Source: Micromonosporaceae bacterium KJ-029 (GTDB lineage Bacteria; Actinomycetota; Actinomycetes; Mycobacteriales; Micromonosporaceae). From it: DNA of 37,042 nt. The translations under genes and the position numbers were made by a program. The DNA lies in assembly GCA_005402585.1 (NCBI GenBank), contig BIFP01000032.1:1-37042 (forward strand), given 5' to 3'. Of the stretch, positions 15,402-23,477 are shown piece by piece. Under the pieces are notes generated by a model, which saw only the letters and a program-made list of their open reading frames with translations, was not told the DNA's origin and did not search any database. Numbering within the stretch: the stretch's first letter is position 1; each line of letters starts with the position of its first letter.

Positions 15402-15833
15402 GTGAGTGGTGGTGAAGGGCGCGTCGTCGCGGGGAAGGCTGTGCCGCGGGGGGCGTTTCCGCACGTGAAGGTGGCGGGCGGGTTCGTGTTCGTGTCGGGT
15501 ACGTCGTCGCGGCGGCCGGACAACACGTTCGCCGGGGTGTCGGTGGACGAGTTCGGTACCACCGATCTGGACATCCGGGTGCAGACGCGGGCGGTCATCG
15601 AGAACATCGGTGACCTGCTGCGGTCGGTGGGCGCCGAGCTGACCGACCTGGTGCAGGTGACGTCGTACCTGGTCAACATGAACGATTTTGGTGGGTACAA
15701 CGAGGTGTGGGCGGCGTTCTTCGACGCCACCGGGCCGACCCGGACGACGGTGGCCGTGCACCAGTTGCCGCACCCACACCTGCTGATCGAGATGCAGGCC
15801 GTGGCCCTGCTTCCCCGAGGAGGTCAGTCGTGA
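15402..15833 (+). CDS. RidA-family 2-aminomuconate deaminase
   Basis: This 143-residue RidA/YjgF-type protein is the size of the known 2-aminomuconate deaminases (NbaF/AmnD group), which release ammonia from 2-aminomuconate to give 4-oxalocrotonate. The fold signature FVFVSGTSSRRPDN, the VSVDEFGTTDLDIRVQT segment and a C-terminal PHPHLLIEMQAVAL strand are visible. Its place directly before 3-hydroxyanthranilate dioxygenase and in an operon with the semialdehyde dehydrogenase supports this specific role over general imine hydrolysis. The GTG at 15402 is the start, with a modest GGGGGTGG box upstream. The stop overlaps the next gene in GTGA. Confidence 0.85.
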   Translation: MSGGEGRVVAGKAVPRGAFPHVKVAGGFVFVSGTSSRRPDNTFAGVSVDEFGTTDLDIRVQTRAVIENIGDLLRSVGAELTDLVQVTSYLVNMNDFGGYNEVWAAFFDATGPTRTTVAVHQLPHPHLLIEMQAVALLPRGGQS

Positions 15834-16354
15834 GTGAGATCGCCGAGCCGTTCAGCTTCCCCGGCTGGATCGCCGAGAACCAGCACCTGCTCAAGCCGCC
15901 GGTGGGCAACAAGGAGATGTTCCCCGGCTCCGACGACTTCATCGTGATGGTGGTGGGTGGGCCGAACCAGCGCACCGACTTCCACGTCGACCCGTATGAG
16001 GAGTTCTTCTACCAGGTCAAGGGCAACATGCACATCAACCTGATGACCCCGGAGGGGCCGCGTACGGTGCACGTGCGCGAGGGGCAGATGTGGATGCTGC
16101 CGCGCAACACGCCGCACTCGCCGCAGCGGCCGGAGCCCGGCTCGATCGGCGTGGTGGTCGAGCGGGTCCGCGCGGAGGGGACGCTGGAGAAGTTCCAGTG
16201 GTACTGCCCCGAGTGCGGGCACAAGGTGCACGAGGTCGAGTTGCAGGTGCGCGACATCGCCGCCGACCTGCCCCCGGTCTTCGGCGCGTTCTACGCCGAC
16301 GAGCAGGCCCGCACCTGCGACAACTGCGGCACGCTGCACCCGGGCAAGGGCTGA
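15830..16354 (+). CDS. 3-hydroxyanthranilate 3,4-dioxygenase
   Basis: This non-haem Fe(II) cupin of 174 residues opens 3-hydroxyanthranilate to 2-amino-3-carboxymuconate semialdehyde. The iron ligands are visible as His52 (FHVDPYEE), Glu58 and His96 (RNTPHSPQRP). The C-terminus carries the bacterial rubredoxin-like site with Cys126-x2-Cys129 and Cys163-x2-Cys166. The segment PEPGSIGVVVER after the last ligand is typical. The GTG start at 15830 has GAGGAGG 7 nt upstream and overlaps the deaminase stop. The next gene overlaps in TGATG, so dioxygenase and decarboxylase are coupled. This makes sense because the product otherwise cyclises to quinolinate. Confidence 0.95.
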   Translation: MSEIAEPFSFPGWIAENQHLLKPPVGNKEMFPGSDDFIVMVVGGPNQRTDFHVDPYEEFFYQVKGNMHINLMTPEGPRTVHVREGQMWMLPRNTPHSPQRPEPGSIGVVVERVRAEGTLEKFQWYCPECGHKVHEVELQVRDIAADLPPVFGAFYADEQARTCDNCGTLHPGKG

Positions 16355-17388
16355 TGGCGGATCCGGTCGCCGGTCCGCCGGCACGGTCTGGACCGCCGGT
16401 GGTGGACGTGCACACGCACGTCGTACCGAAGGGATGGCCGGACCTCGCCGCCGCGTGCGGTGGGTCCGGCTGGCCCTGGCTGCGGGTCGACTCGGAACGC
16501 GCGGCCATGATCATGATCGGCGAGACCGAGTTCCGGCCGGTCGGCGCCGAGTGCTGGGACGCGCCGACCCGGTTGGCCGACATGACCACCGACGGGGTGG
16601 ACGTGCAGGTGGTCTCGCCCACCCCGGTGTTCTTCGGGTACGACCGTCCGGCCGACCAGGCGGTGAAGGTGGCCCGGATCTTCAACGACCTGACACTGGA
16701 GGTCACCGCCGCCGGCGGTGACCGGCTGCTGCCGTTCTGCCAGGTGCCGTTGCAGGATCCGGACGCGGCCTGCGCCGAACTGGATCGCAGCCTGGCCGCC
16801 GGACACGTCGGCGTGGAGATCGGCAACCACGTCGGTGACCGGGACCTGGACGACGCCGGCATCGTGACCTTCCTGACCCACTGCGCCGACGTCGGCGCGC
16901 CGGTCTTCGTCCACCCCTGGGACATGCCGGGCGGGCCCCGGCTCGACCGGTGGATGGCCCGGTGGCTCACCGGAATGCCGGCCGAGACGCACCTGTCGGT
17001 GCTGGCGATGATCCTCGGTGGAGTCTTCGACAAGGTGCCGCCCACGTTGCGGATCTGCTTCGCCCACGGCGGCGGCAGCTTCCCGTTCTGGCTGGGCCGC
17101 GCGGACAACGCCTGGCACCGCCGGGGCGACCTGGTACGCGGTGCCTCCGCCGCCCCGCCCAGCTCCTACGTCGACCGGTTCTACGTCGACTCGGTGGTCT
17201 TCGCGGCGCCCGCGTTGCGGCTGCTGGTCGACACGATGGGCGTCGACCGGGTGCTGGTGGGCAGCGACTACCCGTACCCGCTGGGCGAACGCCCGGTCGG
17301 CCGGGTGGTCCACGAGGCCGACTTCCTCACCGCCGAGCAGCGCGAGCTGTTGCTCGGCGGCAACGCGCTGCGCTTCCTGCACGGTTAA
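16354..17388 (+). CDS. 2-amino-3-carboxymuconate 6-semialdehyde decarboxylase (ACMSD)
   Basis: This metal-dependent amidohydrolase-superfamily decarboxylase of 344 residues converts ACMS to 2-aminomuconate semialdehyde. Metal and catalytic residues are His20 and His22 (VDVHTH), His187 (VFVHPWD), His238 (CFAHGGG) and Asp305 (VGSDYPYP). The GNHVGDRDLDD and FYVDSVVF segments are characteristic. Its presence diverts carbon from quinolinate/NAD synthesis into complete catabolism. The ATG overlaps the dioxygenase stop. The stop codon shares its last two bases with a dispersed 56-bp repeat that may end the main operon transcript. Confidence 0.95.
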   Translation: MADPVAGPPARSGPPVVDVHTHVVPKGWPDLAAACGGSGWPWLRVDSERAAMIMIGETEFRPVGAECWDAPTRLADMTTDGVDVQVVSPTPVFFGYDRPADQAVKVARIFNDLTLEVTAAGGDRLLPFCQVPLQDPDAACAELDRSLAAGHVGVEIGNHVGDRDLDDAGIVTFLTHCADVGAPVFVHPWDMPGGPRLDRWMARWLTGMPAETHLSVLAMILGGVFDKVPPTLRICFAHGGGSFPFWLGRADNAWHRRGDLVRGASAAPPSSYVDRFYVDSVVFAAPALRLLVDTMGVDRVLVGSDYPYPLGERPVGRVVHEADFLTAEQRELLLGGNALRFLHG

Positions 17389-17442
17389 GGAAGGGCCCCT
17401 TCTTAACGCCTGGGGTATAGGAGGGGCCCCTTGTTAACACCC
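17387..17442 (+). repeat. 56-bp GGGGCCCC/TTAAC element, copy 1
   Basis: This copy matches 23260-23315 at 49 of 56 positions without gaps. It contains two similar halves, each a GGGCCCC-type palindrome followed by TTAAC. It can fold back on itself, the first GGGCCCCTTC pairing with the second GGAGGGGCCC with a G-T pair. It starts inside the ACMSD stop codon, suggesting a 3'-end or terminator role. Confidence 0.8.
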
Positions 17443-17504
17443 TGTCCGCACCCGACCGGCGCGTGACGTGTGCAACCGCCGCACCCTCGGGGCAGGATGG
17501 CGAC

Positions 17505-18968
17505 ATGGCCGAGCCGCACGACCTGACCGCGCTGGAACAGGCCGCCGCGATCGCCCGCGGCGAGCTGTCCAGCCTGGAGCTGGTCGAGCATCACCTGCAC
17601 CGGGTCGACGCGCTCGGTGACACGGTCGGCGCCTTCGTCACGGTCACCGCGGAACTGGCCCGCGAGGCCGCGCGGGCCGCCGACGCGACGCCGGTGGAGC
17701 GGCGCGGGCCGCTGCACGGCGTACCGACCGCGATCAAGGATCTGACGCTGACGGCCGGCGTCCGCACCACCTTCGGTTCGGCCGCGTTCGCCGACTTCGT
17801 ACCGCCGGTCGACGCGGACGTGGTGCGGTTCGTCCGAGCGGCCGGCCTGGTCAGCCTCGGCAAGACCACCACCTCCGAACTCGGTTGTTCGCTCTATTCC
17901 GAGGGACTGGTGGCCCCGCCGGCCCGCAACCCGTGGGATCTGGCGTACACCGCCGGTGGTTCCAGCGGTGGAGCGGCGGCGGCGGTGGCGGCGGGCCTGG
18001 TGCCGCTGGCGCAGGGCTCCGACGGCGGCGGCTCGCTGCGCATCCCGGCGTCGCTGTGCGGCCTGATCGGCTACAAACCCAGCCGTGGCCTGGTCTCCGG
18101 CGGCCCGCTCGGCTTCGGTGGTTTCGGCCTGCCGATCAGCGGCCCGATCGGGCGGACCGTCGCCGACGTGGCCGCGCTGCTCGATGTCATGGCGGTGCCG
18201 GTGCCCGGCGAACCGTACCTGCCGCCCGAGCCGCCCGCGGGTGGCTACCTGGCCGCGGCCCGCGCCGCCGCGCCCGGGCGGTTGCGGGTCGGCCGGTTCA
18301 CCGCCCCGATGCTCGCCGACGAGCCGGTCCATCCGGACTGCGTCGCCGCCGTCGACCGGGCCGCCGCGCTGCTCACCGCCGCCGGCCACGAGGTGGTCGA
18401 GGTGCCACCGCCGCTCGGGCCGCAGGTCTGGCCGCTGTTCGAGATCGTCTGGTACGTCCTCGCGCTCGCGCCGGTGCCGCCGGAGCGGGAGGCCGACCTG
18501 CTGCCACTGACCCGCTTCCTGCGGTCCCGGGCCGTCGGGATCACCGCCGGCACCCTCACCGCCACCCTGGGCGAGATCCAGGCGCAGGTACGCCTCGGCG
18601 TGCGCCGTACCGCCGGTTGTGACCTGCTGCTCTGCCCGACCCTGGCGGCCCCGCAGGCCCCGGTCGGCTGGTTCACCGAGGGGCGTACCCCGGAGGAGGA
18701 CTTCGACCAGCAACGCCGGTTCTCCCCGTACTGCGCGGTCTTCAACGTCACGGGCGAACCGTCCGTCTCGCTGCCGGTGGGGGTGACCGCCGAGGGGTTG
18801 CCGGTCGGGGTGTTGCTCACCGGCCGGTACGGCGACGACGCGAGGCTGATCGCGACAGCTGCGCAGGTGGAGCGCTCCAGTGGCGGATGGGATCACCACC
18901 CCGCAGTCTGGCGCAGCGTGGGCTCCGCTAACGTGAGTGGCAGCGGAGTCGGGCGGTCGCCGCGGTGA
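17505..18968 (+). CDS. amidase-signature family amidase
   Basis: This amide hydrolase of 487 residues has the Ser-cisSer-Lys triad of the amidase-signature family: Lys78 (PTAIKDL), Ser153/154 (GGSSGG) and nucleophile Ser177 in GSDGGGSLRIPAS. It follows the tryptophan operon after 116 bp on the same strand. No kynurenine formamidase gene is seen in the operon, so hydrolysis of N-formylkynurenine is a possible but unproven role. Other amides are equally possible. The ATG at 17505 lacks a strong Shine-Dalgarno and has CAGGAT 6 nt upstream, so it may be transcribed separately as a leaderless mRNA. The last 25 residues are Gly/Ser-rich and look like an extension. Confidence 0.88.
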   Translation: MAEPHDLTALEQAAAIARGELSSLELVEHHLHRVDALGDTVGAFVTVTAELAREAARAADATPVERRGPLHGVPTAIKDLTLTAGVRTTFGSAAFADFVPPVDADVVRFVRAAGLVSLGKTTTSELGCSLYSEGLVAPPARNPWDLAYTAGGSSGGAAAAVAAGLVPLAQGSDGGGSLRIPASLCGLIGYKPSRGLVSGGPLGFGGFGLPISGPIGRTVADVAALLDVMAVPVPGEPYLPPEPPAGGYLAAARAAAPGRLRVGRFTAPMLADEPVHPDCVAAVDRAAALLTAAGHEVVEVPPPLGPQVWPLFEIVWYVLALAPVPPEREADLLPLTRFLRSRAVGITAGTLTATLGEIQAQVRLGVRRTAGCDLLLCPTLAAPQAPVGWFTEGRTPEEDFDQQRRFSPYCAVFNVTGEPSVSLPVGVTAEGLPVGVLLTGRYGDDARLIATAAQVERSSGGWDHHPAVWRSVGSANVSGSGVGRSPR

Positions 18969-19020
18969 CCTGGCACCCGATCCGGTCGAAGGTCTCTCTT
19001 TCCGCCTGGGGGCGTTGGGA

Positions 19021-19326
19021 TTGTCTGTAACCGAGACGTTGCTGGTCTTCGTCGGCATCCCGGCCGCCGTCGTGCTGGTGATCGCCGGGCTCGTCTACGC
19101 CGGTAGCCGTGGCGGTGGCGGCGGCGGTGCCAAGCGTTACCGGCCGGGCCGGCCGTTCAGCTTCAGGCCGGTGTGGTTCCTGGGCCGGCCGGAGGAGCTG
19201 GCCGACTCGGCCGGCACCGCGCTGGCAGCGGGGGCACAGGCGCCGGCGCTGACCAGCCGCAAGCAGCAGCAGGCCGGTGTCGAGGCGCCGGCTGGTGGAA
19301 CCGGAGGCGCAAGTGACCGTTGGTGA
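19021..19326 (+). CDS. small conserved actinobacterial membrane protein
   Basis: This 101-residue protein has one N-terminal transmembrane helix (ETLLVFVGIPAAVVLVIAGL), a Gly-rich turn, then a conserved basic motif KRYRPGRPFSFRPVWFLG. The same arrangement occurs in a small protein family common in actinobacteria beside DUF5130 genes, as here. Homologues start Met-Ser-x-Thr-Glu, which points to the TTG at 19021. A longer frame begins at 18937 and overlaps the amidase gene. The function is unknown. Its stop overlaps the next gene by 14 bp. Confidence 0.7.
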   Translation: MSVTETLLVFVGIPAAVVLVIAGLVYAGSRGGGGGGAKRYRPGRPFSFRPVWFLGRPEELADSAGTALAAGAQAPALTSRKQQQAGVEAPAGGTGGASDRW

Positions 19327-19726
19327 GAAGCAGCCCGAGACCGGGACGGACACCCCGCCCGACGTACTCGACGGGCCGTTCTCGACCCGCCAGCTGCTGC
19401 GCATCGACGAGGCGCTCCGCCTGGCCGACCAGACGACCGGCCTGGTCTTCTCGGTCTTCGTCGGCGGCCTCGACGAGCCGATCCGCGAGCACGCCGAGCG
19501 GCTGCACCGGCAGCTCGCCGAGCCCGACCGCTCGGTGCTGATCGCGCTCTCGCCGAACCAGCGGCAGCTGGAGATCGTGACCGGCCGATACGCCCGCAAG
19601 CGCGTACCGGACACGTACGCCAAGATCGCCGCGCTGTCGATGGTGGCCGCCTTCGGCGGTGGTGACCTGGCCGGCGGGATCATTCAGGGGCTCGACCAGC
19701 TCTCCCGGTACGCCGGCAGGGGCTAG
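19313..19726 (+). CDS. DUF5130 family protein
   Basis: This 137-residue soluble protein resembles the DUF5130 (TPM-like) family. It opens with a DGPFSTRQLLRIDEALRLAD segment, has a central strand pattern GLVFSVFVG, the segment SPNQRQLEIVTGRYARKRVPD and a C-terminal Gly-rich amphipathic helix. The GTG start at 19313 has GGAGG 5 nt upstream and lies inside the previous gene, indicating coupling. The function of the family is not established. The pairing with the preceding small membrane protein is conserved in actinobacteria, as far as I recall. Confidence 0.8.
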   Translation: MTVGEKQPETGTDTPPDVLDGPFSTRQLLRIDEALRLADQTTGLVFSVFVGGLDEPIREHAERLHRQLAEPDRSVLIALSPNQRQLEIVTGRYARKRVPDTYAKIAALSMVAAFGGGDLAGGIIQGLDQLSRYAGRG

Positions 19727-19745
19727 GGCCAGCACACATCTGACG

Positions 19746-19785
19746 ACGACGCACCCGGTCCGCCCTGCGGGCCGGGTGCCGTCGT
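19746..19785. terminator. hairpin between convergent DUF5130 and pepN
   Basis: An 8-bp stem extended by 5 bp after a one-base bulge (19746-19758 with 19772-19785) lies 20 bp after the DUF5130 stop. It is a likely terminator for the plus strand. Confidence 0.6.
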
Positions 19786-19811
19786 TGTGGTCTCCGCCGC
19801 CGACCGTGAAA

Positions 19812-19855
19812 CGGCCCGGGGCCGGCGCGGGTGTCCCCACGCCGGCCCCGGGCCG
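19812..19855 (-). terminator. strong terminator after pepN
   Basis: A perfect 16-bp GC stem (19812-19827 with 19840-19855) and a 12-nt loop lie 10 bp beyond the pepN stop on the minus strand. Confidence 0.7.
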
Positions 19856-19865
19856 GGTAACCGTC

Positions 19866-22424
19866 TCAGACGCTGCGTGCGTCCCTGGCCCGGGCGGCGA
19901 GGGCCCGGACCACGCCGTCGCGGCCCTCGGCCACCAGCCGGCGCAGCGGCGCCGGGTGACCCTCCTGCGCCAACCAGGCGTCGGTGGCCTCGACCGTGTC
20001 GTCCTCGACCAGGTACGCCGGGTACGCCAGCATCGCGAACTCCTGCGCCGGCTCGCTGTCCCGGCTGGTCCAGACCTGCCCCACCGCGGCGAAGTACCGC
20101 TCCCGGTACGACGCGACCAGCTCGACCTGGGCCGGGTGGCTGAAGCCCTGCAGCAACGCCCGGTTCCGCCAGTTCGGCAGCGCCTCGGCTCCGGTCAGCT
20201 GGGCCCAGACCGCTGCCTTGTTCTCCTCGGTCGGCACCAGCGCGTGCGCGTACGCGGCCTCCCGCTCGCCGCTGGCCGTCTTGTCGGTGGACAGTTCGGC
20301 CTCGACCTCCCGCGCACCGGCCGCGCCGTTGGCCACCAGCGCCTGCAACACACTCCAACGCAGCTCGGTGTCGATGGTCAGCCCGGCCGTAACCTCCGTC
20401 CCGTCCAGCCAACCGCGCAGGATCGCCAGGTCCTCGTCGGAGCGGGCCGCGGAGACGTACGCCCGGGCCCACGCCAGCTGGAAGCCGCTGCCCGGCTCGG
20501 CGGCGGCGAGGGCGGTCTTCGCGGTGCGGGCCAGCTCGGCCCAGCCGGTCGGCGCCCAGGCCGGGTCGGCGTAGAAGGTCAGCGCGCTGCTGGCCTGGCG
20601 CAGGGTCGCGGTGACCAGGTTGATGTCCGTCTCGGCGGGCAGCCCGGCCAGCACCAGCGCCACGTAGTCGCGGGTGGCCAGTTCCGCGTCGCGGGTCATG
20701 TCCCATGCGGCGGTCCAGCACAGCGCGCGCGCCAGCGACGAGTCGAAGCCGGCGATGTGCTGCACCACCGTCGCCATCGACCGCTCGTCCAAGCGCAGCT
20801 TGGCGTAGGTGAAGTCGTCGTCGTTGAGCAGCAGCACATCGGCCGCGGGCACGCCGATGAGGTCGGTCAGCTCGGTCAGCTCACCGTCGATGTCGACGTC
20901 GTACCGCTCGCGGCGGACCAGCCGGCCGTCGGTGAGGTCGTACAGGCCCACGCCGATCCGGTGGGTACGCAGCGTCGGGTGCCCCTCCGGCGCCTCCTGA
21001 CGGACCAGCACCCGCTGGTACGCGCCGTCCGGTCCGATGGTCAGCTCCGGCCGCAGGGTGTTGACCTGCGCGGTCTCCAGCCACTGCGAGGCGAACGTGC
21101 GCAGCTTGCGGCCGGACGCGGTCTCCAGCTCGGACAGCAGGTCGTCGAAGGTGGCGTTGCCCCAGGCGTGCCGGGCGAAGTAGGCCCGCAGACCGGCCAG
21201 GAACGGCTCCTCACCCACGTACGCGACGAGCTGCTTGAGCACGCTGGCGCCCTTGGCGTACGTGATGCCGTCGAAGTTGACCTCGACCGCCTCCAGGTCC
21301 GGCATCTCGCAGTAGACCGGGTGGGTGGAGGAGAGCTGGTCCTGGCGGTAGCCCCAGTTCTTCCGGATGGACAGGAAGGTCGTCCACGCCTCGGTGAACC
21401 GGGTGGCGTGCGTGTTGCACCAGTGGCTGGCCCACTCGGCGAACGACTCGTTCAGCCACAGGTCGTTCCACCAGCGCATGGTGACCAGGTTGCCGAACCA
21501 CATGTGTGCCAGCTCGTGCAGCACGGTGTTGGCCCGCTGCTCGTACTCGAAGTCGGTGACCTGCGAGCGGAACAGGTAGTGCGACTCGGCGTGCGTCACG
21601 CAGCCGAAGTTCTCCATCGCGCCGGCGTTGAAGTCCGGCACCCACAGCTGGTCGTACTTGGGCAGCGGGTAGCGCACCCCGAACTGCTCGTGGAAGAAGT
21701 CGAAGCCCTGCGTGGTGACCAGGTTGAGGTCGTCGGCGTCGAGGTACTGCGCCATGCTGGCCCGGCAGAAGTAGCCCAGGTCGATGCCGTCGTGGGTGTA
21801 CCGGACCTCGTGGTACGGCCCGGCACATAGCGCGGTGATGTAGGTGCTCATCCGCGGCGACTCGGCGAAGTGGACGGTCCGCAGGCCGTCGCCCGCCGCC
21901 TCCTCGCGCTCCACCGGCATGTTGGAGATCACCTTCCAGTGCTCCGGAATGGTGGCGTGCCAGGTGTAGACGCTCTTCAGGTCCGGCTGGTCGAAGCAGG
22001 CGAAGGTCCGCTGCGCGTCCGCCGTCTCGAACTGGCTGTAGAGGTACGTCTCACCGTCCACGGGGTCCACCGTGCGGTGCAGGCCCTGCCCCGAGTTCGA
22101 GTACGCGAAGTCCGCGTCGACGACCAGCGTGTTCTCGCTGGCCAGCCCGGTCAGCGTCAGTCCCTTCTCCGCCGACCAGTCGGTCAGGTCCACCGGGTCG
22201 CCGTTGAGCGTCGCCGAGCGCACCGAGTCCGCCGCCACCTCGATGAAGGTGCCGGCGCCCGGCTCGGCGCAGCGGAAGCGCACCTCGGTGGTCGATCGGA
22301 AGGTGCGGCCCCCGGCCGCGTGGACGGCGCTGGACAGGTCCAGACTGATGTCGTACCCGGTCACGTCGAGCAGGCGGGCCCGCTCGGTCGCCTCGACCTG
22401 TGTCAGGTTGCGCACTCCCGGCAC
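19866..22424 (-). CDS. pepN: aminopeptidase N (M1 family)
   Basis: This zinc aminopeptidase of about 852 residues trims N-terminal residues from peptides in the cytoplasm. GAMEN substrate motif at 268-272, zinc site His303-Glu304-x2-His307 and Glu326 (NESFAEW) are all present. The ERAP-like C-terminal helical domain follows and the length is normal. The start at GTG 22424 has GGAG about 8 nt upstream. A GTG at 22415 or an ATG at 22442 are alternatives. It is transcribed divergently from the DsbA-like gene. It is flanked downstream by a strong terminator and so appears monocistronic. Confidence 0.95.
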   Translation of the reverse strand: MPGVRNLTQVEATERARLLDVTGYDISLDLSSAVHAAGGRTFRSTTEVRFRCAEPGAGTFIEVAADSVRSATLNGDPVDLTDWSAEKGLTLTGLASENTLVVDADFAYSNSGQGLHRTVDPVDGETYLYSQFETADAQRTFACFDQPDLKSVYTWHATIPEHWKVISNMPVEREEAAGDGLRTVHFAESPRMSTYITALCAGPYHEVRYTHDGIDLGYFCRASMAQYLDADDLNLVTTQGFDFFHEQFGVRYPLPKYDQLWVPDFNAGAMENFGCVTHAESHYLFRSQVTDFEYEQRANTVLHELAHMWFGNLVTMRWWNDLWLNESFAEWASHWCNTHATRFTEAWTTFLSIRKNWGYRQDQLSSTHPVYCEMPDLEAVEVNFDGITYAKGASVLKQLVAYVGEEPFLAGLRAYFARHAWGNATFDDLLSELETASGRKLRTFASQWLETAQVNTLRPELTIGPDGAYQRVLVRQEAPEGHPTLRTHRIGVGLYDLTDGRLVRRERYDVDIDGELTELTDLIGVPAADVLLLNDDDFTYAKLRLDERSMATVVQHIAGFDSSLARALCWTAAWDMTRDAELATRDYVALVLAGLPAETDINLVTATLRQASSALTFYADPAWAPTGWAELARTAKTALAAAEPGSGFQLAWARAYVSAARSDEDLAILRGWLDGTEVTAGLTIDTELRWSVLQALVANGAAGAREVEAELSTDKTASGEREAAYAHALVPTEENKAAVWAQLTGAEALPNWRNRALLQGFSHPAQVELVASYRERYFAAVGQVWTSRDSEPAQEFAMLAYPAYLVEDDTVEATDAWLAQEGHPAPLRRLVAEGRDGVVRALAARARDARSV

Positions 22425-22630
22425 TGTTCGTCTCCATCCCACTCTCGCCGTACGCCACGGTCACGTCGTCGTCGACCGCTCGTGACGGCCGGTCAGTGCC
22501 TGAGTCTTCCATGTGAGGACACCCGGCGGTGGGCGAGGTCACGCCGTCGATCTCCGCCCGGCCCGCTCCGAACGGAGTAAAGATCGGAGGTACGCCGGTG
22601 TCGGCGTCATCGTTGCGAAGGGACCTCACC

Positions 22631-23254
22631 GTGAACGAGCGTGTCGACGTTGATATGTGGTTCGATCCGATTTGCCCGTGGGCGTGGATCACCTCCCGTT
22701 GGCTGCTGGAGGTGGAGCGGGTCCGCGAGGTCGACATCCGTTTCCACGTCATGAGCCTGTCGGTGCTCAACGAGGGACGGGAACTCTCCGAGCAGTACCA
22801 GCAACTGATGCGTACCGGGTGGGGCCCGGTGCGCGTCTGCGTCGCCGTGCAGCAGCGGTACGGGTCGGACGCCGTCCGCGCCCTCTACACCGCGCTGGGC
22901 ACCCGGATCCACCTCGGCAAGGAGCAGCGAGGGCCGGAGCTGTTCGCCGCCGCGCTGACCGACGCCGGGCTGGACCCGGCGCTGGCCGCGGCGGCCGAGG
23001 ATCCCGGTCTCGACGCGGCACTGCGGGAGAGCCACGAGGCCGGCATGCGTCCGGTCGGCTACGAGGTCGGCACCCCGGTCATCCACGCCCCCGGCCCGGA
23101 CGGCCGGCAGGTCGCCTTCTTCGGGCCCGTGGTCACCCCGGCGCCGAAGGGGGAGGCCGCCGGCCGGCTGTGGGACGGCGTCATGCTGGTCGCCGGTACA
23201 CCCGGCTTCTTCGAGCTCAAGCGCAGCCGCGACCTCGACCCCATCTTCGACTGA
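22631..23254 (+). CDS. DsbA-family oxidoreductase of the Rv2466c type
   Basis: This 207-residue thioredoxin-fold protein with an inserted helical domain resembles mycobacterial Rv2466c, a mycothiol-dependent reductase. Matching blocks are FDPICPW followed by WITSRWLLEVERVR, FHVMSLSVLNEGRE, HEAGMRP, GTPVIH near the cis-Pro, and FFGPVV. The active-site motif is Cys15-Pro-Trp-Ala18, not CPWC, so only the nucleophilic cysteine remains. That is compatible with a monothiol mechanism using mycothiol. The GTG start at 22631 has AAGGGACC upstream. A 56-bp repeat begins 5 bp after its stop. It has no signal peptide and is probably cytoplasmic. Confidence 0.88.
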   Translation: MNERVDVDMWFDPICPWAWITSRWLLEVERVREVDIRFHVMSLSVLNEGRELSEQYQQLMRTGWGPVRVCVAVQQRYGSDAVRALYTALGTRIHLGKEQRGPELFAAALTDAGLDPALAAAAEDPGLDAALRESHEAGMRPVGYEVGTPVIHAPGPDGRQVAFFGPVVTPAPKGEAAGRLWDGVMLVAGTPGFFELKRSRDLDPIFD

Positions 23255-23259
23255 GGTGA

Positions 23260-23315
23260 AAGGAAGGGCCCCCTGTTAACGCCTGCGGTAGAGCAGGGGC
23301 CCCCTTTTAACACCC
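23260..23315 (+). repeat. 56-bp GGGGCCCC/TTAAC element, copy 2
   Basis: This is the second copy of the element at 17387-17442 (49 of 56 identical), in the same orientation relative to its upstream gene, starting 5 bp after a stop codon. The location suggests a transcript-end function. The remainder of 23316-23477 shows nothing recognisable. Confidence 0.8.
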
Positions 23316-23477
23316 ACGCGGGTCTCACCGACGCGGGCCGGCGCCTGGCGGGTCGTCCGGTGCAGGACGGGCGTCACCGGTGCCTTCGCGGGCTCGTTTG
23401 ACCAGGTGTCCGCAGCGATCCCGGCGGGCCGCATCCGTGCCCGCTGGCCGCAGTCCACAGCTCGTGGAGGCAGCCAG

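Noticed and set aside
15217..15405. Small frame across the palindromic element
   Set aside because: The predicted peptide is just the translation of the repeat stem and loop, with no ribosome site.
19659..21830. 723-codon plus-strand open frame opposite pepN
   Set aside because: The opposite strand encodes an intact M1 aminopeptidase with GAMEN and HExxH. The plus-strand frame has no recognisable domain.
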